Source: Chara braunii (Eukaryota > Streptophyta > Charophyceae > Charales > Characeae). Taken from it: a DNA stretch of 28,934 nt. Every line of letters starts with the position of its first letter. Positions within the stretch are counted from its first letter, which is position 1. The notes below the pieces were generated by a model. It searched no databases, was not told where the DNA came from, and was given only the letters and a program-made list of their open reading frames with translations. This document shows, piece after piece, positions 10,448 through 18,750 of the stretch. The position numbers and the translations under genes were made by a program. The stretch covers positions 3,192,658 through 3,221,591 of the forward strand of contig BFEA01000012.1 of assembly GCA_003427395.1 (NCBI GenBank). The letters are read 5' to 3'.

Positions 10448-10939
10448 ATGACGCGATCCTGGAATTCCGACTCATCATACGACCCAGATTACTTCACCCC
10501 TTGGATAAACGAAATCCTGAGGCAAAGATACCCCTGCCACACTGAGAACCGACTGTGTCCCCGGGAATTCCACTGCGCCTCCTCTAGCGACCCCCGGTGT
10601 TCTGATTTCCCTTCTCCGGACCATACCTATTACTTCATCCACCCCGGATTTGTCGTCATCACCACCAGTTTTCCTCCCTTTCGCCTTCTTCTTCCGTATC
10701 ATCAACTCAGCATCGTTTCGTGGCCGGCCATAACCCCCTACTGGCCCAGCACACCCTGCGAGAATTGTCGACGACGCGGCGATCAGAGAACCCCGGAGTT
10801 CCGAAGGCCTAACCCGAACGCGCGCCGGCCAGCGCTACGTGGCAACTCCCGACAAACGGACTCATCGGAATCCCACCTAGCCCGAAGGGACCCGCCCGCG
10901 AACCGGTGTCCCCGAAAGCAGTGGCTCGCTCGGTCTTGA
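10448..10939 (+). CDS. Open reading frame inside the 5' LTR, unknown product (163 aa)
   Basis: It begins with ATG at 10448 and is open to a TGA at 10937-10939. The product is rich in Pro, Arg, Ser and aromatic residues and no domain is recognised. In the 3' LTR the same frame is broken by a TAA (TAC to TAA, at about 20537) but otherwise reads through. LTR-encoded ORFs exist in some retroelements, but a frame of this length in C-rich DNA could be chance. It is listed as an uncertain hypothetical. Confidence 0.2.
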   Translation: MTRSWNSDSSYDPDYFTPWINEILRQRYPCHTENRLCPREFHCASSSDPRCSDFPSPDHTYYFIHPGFVVITTSFPPFRLLLPYHQLSIVSWPAITPYWPSTPCENCRRRGDQRTPEFRRPNPNARRPALRGNSRQTDSSESHLARRDPPANRCPRKQWLARS

Positions 10940-11138
10940 GCGACCCGCGCATACCATCTGCCATGAAACCTAACACGCCCTCTCCGCCAAATTACACTCA
11001 TGCCCCCGAAAGACCCTGTCACAGGAGATCTGAGTTCCGACCTCAGACTCCACTTTCCCAAAAATCCTTGGCACACCCCTTTTCGCACTTCCAGGCCCCT
11101 ATCCTACTCCGATCAGGAAGTCGCGTTGGGCGTGAGGT

Positions 11139-11152
11139 TGGTATCGGAGGCC
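11139..11152 (+). other. Primer-binding site resembling initiator Met-tRNA
   Basis: The sequence TGGTATCGGAGGCC starts exactly where similarity between the two LTRs ends. It resembles the common plant retrotransposon PBS for tRNA-iMet, TGGTATCAGAGCC, with two or three differences. First-strand DNA synthesis would be primed here. Confidence 0.7.
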
Positions 11153-11291
11153 GATACGTGGCTGGGTCTTAGGATCGATAGCACGTTAATTAGGTGATCT
11201 GGCTAACCGAGGGCGGCCTCGCCCCCGGAACGCGCATAGACGCGACCCTGTCATCACCCGAAGCAGATCAGTTAATCGACAAGCAGCCAAA

Positions 11292-12172
11292 ATGGCTGCT
11301 AATGTACAGAACCCGAATCCACAACAGATTGCTAATCAACCAAATCCTAACCAACCCGTCCCACGAGCACGGGCTCCCATGACGCCACCTGATCTCTATC
11401 TATTCGATCCAGCCCATCATCTTGCAGGAGCATGGCTGGCCACGCTTAGAGCGCAACAATATGATGATCACGAGGCACAGATAAACATTCCTGCTCGGTT
11501 AGGAGGAGATGCTCATCATTGTTTTAGTACCTATGTATGGGTTGATCTCCCGACCTTCGAACGGGATTTCCTGAATCGATTTGATTATGTCCACCCAGAA
11601 CAAGCACTTTACATGATCAAAGACCGAGTACAAAAACCCCTCGAGTCTGTCGCCGAGTATCGAAACCGGTTCTACCGAATGTTTGTAAAGACTGAGCCAG
11701 GCGAACAAGTCGGAGAGATTTGTTTATAGATGGTCTTCGCAACCGAACGATAAGGGCTAAATTGCGAAAGCAATTTTCCCCCATCACTCACACGCTGCAA
11801 CAAATCATGGCTGCTGCGGAAGAAATGGAACGGAAGTTCGCGGCGAACTTCCTGGAAGGAGAAGATTATTCAAGGGAAAGAGATTCGTCCGAACTTGATA
11901 CCAGCACCTGTAAGGGCGTTACCCCCGCCACTGGTCGAGAACCCTGTAAGATCGAGTGAGTCCGCAGGCCCATTGCAGTGCGTGCCCCTCCGGTTCAACA
12001 AGGGCTGGCCCCTGCGCCGTTTCTCGGAGGAGCAGCAAACAATCTGAACGTCTGTTATGCATGTCATCAACCAGGGCATCTAGCCCGTGATTGCCCCCAC
12101 CGGCCTCCGCAACAACAGTCGGGGTCGCACCGATGGAGGCGGCTCCCATCGCTAACGGACCAGGACGAGTAG
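11292..12172 (+). pseudogene. Gag with CCHC zinc knuckle, frameshifted and with a stop
   Basis: The ATG at 11292 opens a frame of about 140 codons with Ty3/gypsy gag capsid features (FERDFLNRFDYVHPEQ and a following EYRNRFYRM). The reading then shifts near 11715 into another frame (FIDGLRN...LRKQF, typical of gag), hits TGA at 11957-11959, and continues in that frame through a CX2CX4HX4C knuckle, CYACHQPGHLARDC (12053-12094). The gag protein would package element RNA. The frameshift near 11715 and the stop look like damage rather than programmed recoding, because both occur inside conserved gag. Confidence 0.82.
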
Positions 12173-14799
12173 GAGCTTTGATGAAAGAAGTAGAGGGTGG
12201 GGGAAGTGCATTAGCTACCGCAGAAGAAACCGTTGAGCTCATCCTGTTAGATCAATATGTATCGCTTGGGTATCGCGGGCTTGGAATAATCGAAGATCAG
12301 CTCATTTCGGCCGACGAAGAAAAGATTAAAACAGTGGGAAGGATGACCAACATCGCTTTCCGATTAGGGAAGGTGCACGCACTGGGAGATGTCGTTGTGC
12401 TAGATGTAAATACCTACGACGTTCTTTTTGGGCTTCCCGCTCTTGTGGCATTACGAGCGAACCTGGATTTCGAGCGAAGGTCAATCATCCTCCGAAATAC
12501 AGGAGGAAAGCCCCATGCTGTACCGATGAGACTGACCCTTCGTACTACCATCAACGCAGTCCCACGGGTTTCACCGATGATGGCAGGGACTCTCCGTATG
12601 ATCTCCTGGGAAGAATCCGCGGATGGGGAGTCATCCAGAAATGAAGCAGACAGCAGTGATGAAAATGACCCAGAGATCCTGAAACTAATGCGACAGCGCG
12701 TTTTTTATCCGCCACCCAGAACGATCGCAAGGACGATGCATCTAACCAGTCCAAATATTCAAAGGACTAAGGCAATGATTTTAGGTGAACCCCTCTTACA
12801 AATTTCGAGGATGATCGATTCTCTGGAACCCCCTCAAACCCTGTACGAAGGAATCACCCCGCTTCTCGCCAGATACAGCGACAAAAAACATTACTGCGAC
12901 ATTACGGATCTACCAAGGTCCCTTTTGACGCCTGCAAAAGAAGTGCGACTGTTGCGCTTGGGGGCAGAAGCCAGTTCTTTGGAACCCCCTGGGCGCCTCG
13001 AAGCTGACTCGGACGAACTTGGAGTAAAGATCACGACTAGGACCGTACCATGGCAGGATATCTGTGACGGAATCACCCCTGAAGGACACGTGGTCATTCG
13101 GGAAAAAGACGCCCAGATGATGGCCACGGTGTTTTCCTGGCAATCGGATCATTCCTTCATTTCGGCACCCCCACCCGATGTGGCGAAACCCACACGCACA
13201 AAACAGATAGATGTACGGATCGGGGACCAGCTTTTTGAGTTACACGTGCCACAGTACGTACCCGATGAGATTCATCGATTGATTGCGGACATTTTAACGG
13301 AATATCGGGGAGCGATTAGCGTGACAGACACTAACATTGGCCTGTCGCTAGTTATTCAACACGAAATACAGACGGGGAATCACTCCCCGATCCATTGCAA
13401 GCCGTACCGATACTCCCTGATGGAGCGCAAAAAGGCTCTCGAACGAATTCGAGAATTCGAAGCCAGCGGGTGGATTGAACCCGCCACCGGACCATGGTCA
13501 TTTCCAGTAGTGCTAGTACCGAAGAAAAACGGATCAATTAACATATGCATCGATTATCGCAAGTTGAATGAAATCACGATTAAAGATGTGTATCCCCTCC
13601 CCCGAATTGATGATTTGTTGGATGCGATTGGTTGTGCTAATTATTTCAGCAAGTTTGATATTCGGCATGGCTTCCATCACATTCTGGTGAAGGAGGAAGA
13701 TCGGCCCAAGACAGCCTTTGTACTGTTTGAGGGCACGTGGCAGTGGGTTCGGTGTCCGATGGGAATTTGCAACGCGCCTTCCACGTTTCAGCGAGCGATG
13801 AATATGACATTCCAGAACTTCGTCAACAAGACGCGGTTAACACAAGGGATGATCAACTTCTGCGTGATCGTGTACATGGACGATATCCTTGTCTACTCGG
13901 AGACCTATCACGGACACGCGCAACACATCGAGTGGATATTGGGAGCGCTGAGAGACGCTGGGTTCAAGATCGCGCTCGAGAAGAGCGAGTTTTTCCTCTC
14001 GGAAATTTCGTTCTTGGGCTACGTCGTGACACGTGGAGGACTGCGGCCAGACTCAAGGAAGGTTGCGGGGGTAAGAGAAGCCCCAGTTCCCACGTCGCTG
14101 ACGCAGGCTCGAACCTTCTTGGGGTTGGCATCGTGCTATCGCTGCTTCATCAAGGGTTTTGCCGTGATCGCACGACCACTAACGAACCTGCTACGGAAGG
14201 ACCAGCCTCTCAGCTGGGACGCGGAGTGCCAACAGGCTTTCGCAACCCTCAAGGACGCTCTGGCGACGGTCCCTATTTTGATCCGGGCGGACCCCTCGAA
14301 GCAGTTTATTCTTATCACGGACTGGCAACCGGAAGCTATCTCCGCTATTCTAGCGCAGAAGGGGAACGATGGTCGCGAACACGTCATCGAGTATGCATCG
14401 CGCACGGTACCGGACGAACGGGGGAATGACTCAGCACCTCAAGGCGAATGCTATACAGTAGTCCGGGGAATCCAACACTTCCATCCGTATCTCTACGGAC
14501 ATAAGTTTCGCCTCGTAACAGATCACGAACCCTTGCTGGCGCTGAAGAAGCTCACTAATTACACAGGCATGATTGGTCGTTGGGCGGTACGACTACAAGA
14601 ATACGACTTCTATATCGTTCATCGAAAGACAGAGCGACACGGCAATGCGGACGGACTGACACGTCTGCATCGACCTGCTAAAGTACCAAAGGGCGAGGAA
14701 ATTACATCGTGGAAGGAGCCGAACTTGACAAACGAGCCTAAGTACGGACAAGTGGCAGTTCTCCCACGTGGCAAGAAGCAGGACGGTGGCAATGGGTGA
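12100..14799 (+). pseudogene. Pol N-terminal part: protease remnant, reverse transcriptase, RNase H
   Basis: This ~900-codon frame is one frame away from the zinc knuckle. The first ~130 codons resemble the later half of a retropepsin (LDVNTYDVLFGLPAL), but no D-S/T-G active-site triad is visible; LLDQYVS lies where it is expected. RT follows from about 13400: VPKKNGSINICIDYRKLN, FDIRHGFHH, then the catalytic YMDD (13873-13884) and FLGYVVT. RNase H follows with Asp of ITDWQ at 14320-14322, ECYTVV, VTDHEPL and NADGLTR near 14650. The frame ends at TGA 14797-14799. RT and RNase H are uninterrupted for over 450 codons, so they are the best preserved part, but the polyprotein cannot mature normally without the protease. 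Integrase lies in another frame downstream. Confidence 0.9.
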
Positions 14800-14829
14800 T
14801 GGAGGTAACCCCACTACCCCTTTTTGTCC

Positions 14830-16549
14830 CCTCTCCTCTTCGTCTCTCCTCTCCCTGCCTAACAAATTTTACTATTTTTGCGAAGCCATCTCCCGTGTGT
14901 ACTCGGTCTCCATGCGTCCTAACGGGGAAGGGTATGCGGAATGGATAGATTGTCGACAGTGTGTCGCACGAGCCCATGGCTCGTGCATCCAATACAGAAA
15001 CGACAGTAAACCGTGGTTGTGCCCCTTGTGTCGGACTTACAAGATTCCGACCCGAAAGTTTAGAAGGGCCGAAGTATGGACTGATATCGCCTTAATTGCC
15101 ACCTTAGTGGGTAACCCCCTCCAGGACTTCACCAAGGAAGATCGGAGGAGGGCTAACGAGAGGGCTCGGGATTACAGATGGATAGAGGGCAGACTAGAAA
15201 AACGGAAAACGGACGGCAGTGGGATTTGGATGGTTGTACCGCATCCGTTCATGAGGTATGACTGGGTTAGGACGGCACATGAAGAAACTGTCGCCCATTT
15301 TGCCGTACGGATCACGGAGTCGGCTATCGACAAAAATGAGTGGTACTGGTCCAATATCCGCGACGATGTGAAGTACATCGTCGCCAACTGTCAAGTCTGC
15401 ACCGCTGATAAAGCGTCGATTCAGCCGCGAAGATCGATGGTGCCAACGGTAGTTGAACGACCCTTTCAAAGGGTAAGTATGGATACTACCGATATAGTGG
15501 TGCCCCCAGGTCCTAATAGTTGCGAGTATTCAGTCCTATTGGTATTTGTCGATCACTTTTCGAAATGGATTGAGTCCTACCCTTGTCGCACGCGACAACC
15601 CGCCGAAATCGCGAGGTACGTCAACCGTTTTCTCGGGATGCACCAGGATACGGAAGAGATCCTGACTGGTAACGGGGCTGAATTCAGAGGAGAGGTGCTG
15701 AAGAATCTGGTCATACACGGCGTCGCCATTCGGAATACTTCGCCCCACATGTCACAATCCAATGGACTGGTAGAAAACGCGAATAGGGTGATAAAAACGG
15801 CGTTGCGATGAAACATCGTGGCGCGGGATTCAAGGCTCTGGCCCGATATCGTCGACCACATCCTGGCGGTCCATCACGGAACGCCTCACGAATCAACAGG
15901 GCTAAGCCCCTTCCAATTAAGGACCAATAGCATTGATTGAGTATCGATATCGAGCCTCCCTGATGAATCCACGCTGACCCGACGGCCCATCAGGGCCGCG
16001 GCTCGGGACAAGGCCAAACGACACTTAGAATTAATGGAACGGTCCCTGCCCAGGCTAGCCCGAAAACGGCACAGAATGACTGAGATGGCCCAAGGCCGAC
16101 AGGTCTGAAGCTACGAGGCTCGGAATGGGAACACGGGTCCACGGCCCCAATACAAATTAGGGGACATCGTGCAGGTGAGGAAATGTGCTCGCCAGGGTAA
16201 GCTAGCGCCACGATTCTTCGGGCGATTTCGCGTGATCGAACTCGGATTGAACGGCGTGAACACCGTGCGGCTCGCGCCTGAGGTCTCCAGCAACCGATCG
16301 GCTCGCCCGATCATCCGCCACATGTCCTACCTTCGTCCCCTTCCTCCTGCTCCATCTTCGCATTCTTTTTTGATTCCTCCTCCGCTGAGGAAGAAGACGA
16401 CGACTGCTTATCGCTTGCCTCTCCGTCTCCCTCTCGTTCTCTTCCCATTACTCCGTCCCCGTCGCCATCGCCATGAGTTTTCTTACGGAGAGAGCTCTCG
16501 GCAATTCGCTGCTGGTGCGGTGTCACATCTCGACGATCCGACAAGTTAA
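14830..16549 (+). pseudogene. Integrase with N-terminal PHD-like finger; catalytic Asp lost and three in-frame stops
   Basis: One frame holds, in order: a PHD-like zinc finger (14879-15031; C-X2-C-X4-H-X2-C then W-x-C-x2-C, with only one of the first two Cys visible); the integrase HHCC module with HEETVAHF (from 15278) and NCQVC; and the core. In the core the first Asp is in SMDTT (15482-15484), the second Asp position reads ILTGNGAEF with Gly at 15668-15670, and Glu in LVEN is at 15773-15775. TGA stops lie at 15809-15811, 15938-15940 and 16106-16108, and the frame continues unshifted through a GPY/F-like C-terminal module (GKLAPRFFGRFRVIE, about 16200-16245) to 16549. Integrases insert the cDNA; with Asp to Gly this one should be inactive. 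No chromodomain is seen. Its frame differs from that of the RT. Confidence 0.87.
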
Positions 16550-16952
16550 TCATCCACAACTCAGTTCAGATCTTCGGCGACTTGCGCAGTTCTTCTGTAC
16601 CCAGGGAATATACGCAGCGGCTGAGTTTCGTTTTGCGGGAAGCCCCCGGGCGATTGTTCTGGCAGAGGCGGTAGGAGTTCATCGGCGGTCGGCTCCGGGA
16701 ATCAGCCACGTGTCTACGGTGGTCGCTTTCAGTGGAGACATCAGCACCATCGGCCCGTTGCGGCATACATCTGTCAAGACGATGCTTCGGCTGTGGGCAC
16801 AGCAGTTGGCGGCGGAGTGGAATCGTTGGCTCACGCCTCCCGGAGACAACCTTTTTCCTACGGACGACGTCGATTTCGACGGGATCCGAACCTTCCAGCA
16901 CGAGCCGACGGTGGTGCTCCCGGAACTCATCCCCTTCCCCCGTCCTCAATGA
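16473..16952 (+). CDS. ORF3 of the LTR element, unknown function (159 aa)
   Basis: The ATG at 16473 follows CCATCGCC and lies within the last 77 bases of the integrase frame. The product is about 159 aa, fairly hydrophobic in its first half, with many Arg, and ends in a Pro-rich stretch (PELIPFPRPQ). No domain is recognised. Its stop TGA overlaps the ATG of ORF4 as ATGA (16949-16952). Extra ORFs between integrase and the 3' LTR occur in some plant Ty3/gypsy groups (Athila, Ogre-like), sometimes called env-like or aORFs. No signal peptide or transmembrane segment is clear here. Intact, unlike pol. Confidence 0.45.
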   Translation: MSFLTERALGNSLLVRCHISTIRQVNHPQLSSDLRRLAQFFCTQGIYAAAEFRFAGSPRAIVLAEAVGVHRRSAPGISHVSTVVAFSGDISTIGPLRHTSVKTMLRLWAQQLAAEWNRWLTPPGDNLFPTDDVDFDGIRTFQHEPTVVLPELIPFPRPQ

Positions 16953-18037
16953 ACCCCTCCCCGATCTCCACATTCGATCTCCCCTCCTTCTTCCCCACCT
17001 TCTGGCAGTCCGAAGTCCACCCGCTTCTCTCCTTTCGTCTGGAATCACTTGCTGTCCCCCTCCTCGACCCCTTGCAGTGGAGACGTTGGCAAGAACACTT
17101 CGTAGAGCTATCGGTGTATCTGGTCGGGGTAAGCGTCACGTGGACGCGGCACAACGATCACCGTAAGTGGGCTGAGTACCTCGAGTTGCTGATCATCCAA
17201 GCGTGGCGAACGAAAGTGGAGGGCGATCAGCTTGGATTTCTCTTCGGGTCGGTGCGACACGATCACCGCCAACCAATCGCGCACGAGTTAACGATACCCC
17301 TCGCGCAGCTGGCCGACGATCTCCCTCTTGAGATCGTCTCGCAGAGCGACGATAGCCCGACCCCGCACGTTCTCACGCGGACCTTGGCACCATATCTTCA
17401 GTGGTCGGCGTGCTTAGAGGAACCTGGAAGCAGCCGTAACCCGCCGTCACAGCGCGGTTACCTGGACCCGCATGAAATAGTTGACCTTGCCTTCTTCCAA
17501 GATCGGACCGCTTCCGAGAATGAAGACGTAGAAATTGAAGCGGAAGAAGAAAGCTCAGGAGAAGAAGAAGTAGAAGAAGAGGCCGACGAGGAAGAAACTC
17601 TCGAAGAAGGGAGTTACAATGAGCACAGCGAGGGCGAGCAGAGTAAGGAGGAGGAAGAACAAGACGACGACGACGAAGAAGAAGAAGAAGACTAGGAGGA
17701 GCTGGAACAATCGGAGTACGAAGGATTCGAGGAAGAAGTGCGTGACGAGGCCCGGGCGCAGGCCCAGGTGCAAAAGAGGGAGGAAATCGCGGCCGGAAAG
17801 AGACAGCTGGAGTTCGCCAGCGCAGCAGGCCAGCCGCTCATCGACGATCCGGCCCGGGATCCCCAGTCGCCTAAGCCCGAAGATGGAGCGACAGCTGGCG
17901 AGACTTCGACCACACCAGCAAGACGGCGACGGAGCCGATCCCCCTCCCCCTCCACCACCAGCCGCTCATCAACTCGTCCACGTACTGATGCGGGGCATCG
18001 GGCTTTGTTCCCGGTCCTTATCCCGCCATCCCCTTGA
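16949..18037 (+). pseudogene. ORF4 of the LTR element: globular N-terminus, acidic tail, Arg/Ser C-terminus; one TAG
   Basis: It starts at the ATG that overlaps the ORF3 stop. Residues 1-190 look globular with Trp- and Leu-rich segments (QWRRWQEHFVEL, KWAEYLELLIIQAW). A very acidic stretch follows (about residues 190-250, mostly Glu and Asp). A TAG at 17693-17695 ends the frame, but the same frame stays open beyond it through an Ala/Gln/Glu-rich helix and an RRRRSRSPSPS segment to TGA at 18035-18037, so the original protein was probably about 362 aa. TAG is one C-to-T change from CAG. Function unknown; acidic plus Arg/Ser-rich tails suggest nucleic-acid or chromatin contact, which is inference. 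Confidence 0.5.
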
Positions 18038-18515
18038 TCACCTCTCCTTTCGCCAGATCACCACCCGCGTCACCTTCCCCGCCAATCCTTTCCCCATCGA
18101 TACCTTCCGCTTCTTCTACACTACTCGTCTCGCTGTTACTGTTCACCACCACCCTTCCACCCGATGCGCCCAACCTGTCTTCTGCCTCCATATCCTTTTT
18201 CTTAGTGCCGCGTGGCGAGGCCACAACATGATCGAGGTATATTGCATGATTACGGGAACTATCCCTGCATGCAAGAACCACGATCACTTTCGAGCGGCCC
18301 ACTTCCGAACTTTCACCACCCTCTATCCTGACTACCTCGCGTCCCTCCCTCACACAGGCAACCGATTCCCCCGCTTCCACCCGATTGTTCGTTATCAGGA
18401 ACTTCCAGAGGCAATGGTCGGAATGGAGAGCTTCCTTCCCCCGCTACCTATTATCCCTCCCCCTCGCCACCCCTCCATGTACCGTCTCCCCTTTCCCCTC
18501 CCCGGCGCTCGCTGA
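17988..18515 (+). CDS. ORF5 of the LTR element, unknown function (175 aa)
   Basis: The ATG at 17988 lies 50 bases before the end of ORF4 in a different frame, and the frame is open to TGA at 18513-18515. The product is rich in His, Pro, Phe and Arg, with FRFFYTTRLAVTV and AAWRGHNMIEVYCMIT segments and a Pro-rich end similar in style to the end of ORF3. No family is recognised. The region is pyrimidine-rich, which favours chance open frames, so support is moderate to low. Confidence 0.35.
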   Translation: MRGIGLCSRSLSRHPLDHLSFRQITTRVTFPANPFPIDTFRFFYTTRLAVTVHHHPSTRCAQPVFCLHILFLSAAWRGHNMIEVYCMITGTIPACKNHDHFRAAHFRTFTTLYPDYLASLPHTGNRFPRFHPIVRYQELPEAMVGMESFLPPLPIIPPPRHPSMYRLPFPLPGAR

Positions 18516-18750
18516 TGCATGGACACGTGTCATAACGGCGGCACGTGTAATCCCCTCCTTGGATTGTCAATCGCCCTTCCTGAGGAAATAGTAGTAAAAC
18601 TTGCATGCCATATTGGATGACGTCCACACTTGATTGAACGGTAAGTGGCATAGAGAGAAATGCTCCTCGTGTCGGTTGATTAGAGAAATCGACACGTGTC
18701 AACAAGCAAGCAGGAGCTTGCTAATATTGGAACCCCCTGGGCGTCACATA
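18516..18750 (+). other. 3' end of the internal region, no polypurine tract
   Basis: No gene is seen. Palindromic GACACGTGTC at 18521-18530 and another CACGTG near 18693 are G-box-like. A small hairpin (AGCAAGC...GCTTGCT) lies at about 18706-18722. The bases directly before the 3' LTR (GGAACCCCCTGGGCGTCACATA) are not purine-rich, although a polypurine tract is expected there in an LTR retrotransposon. Confidence 0.5.

Larger units (their letters stand above)
8757..11138 (+). repeat. 5' LTR (~2.38 kb)
   Basis: It matches 18751-21186 along its full length apart from small indels. The start is placed at the first base shared by both copies (TGTGACG, then ACCACTTTCT). The end is placed at the last bases before the PBS-like sequence. 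It contains a TATA box at 9524-9529, so U3 is probably about 8757-9550 and R/U5 the remainder. It lacks ~30-40 bp present in the right LTR near 19585-19615. Short frames within it are open on both strands and are mostly chance; one of 163 aa is listed separately. Confidence 0.92.

Noticed and set aside
13737-14429. 230-codon + strand frame within pol
   Set aside because: It overlaps the conserved RT-RNase H in another frame and has no motif of its own.
16566-17048. Minus-strand frame opposite ORF3
   Set aside because: Arg-rich translation of the complement; it crosses the ORF3/ORF4 boundary and has no recognisable feature.
17619-17987. N-terminal extension of the ORF5 frame (Lys/Arg-rich)
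   Set aside because: It is the out-of-frame translation of the ORF4 acidic tract; the first plausible ATG of ORF5 is at 17988.
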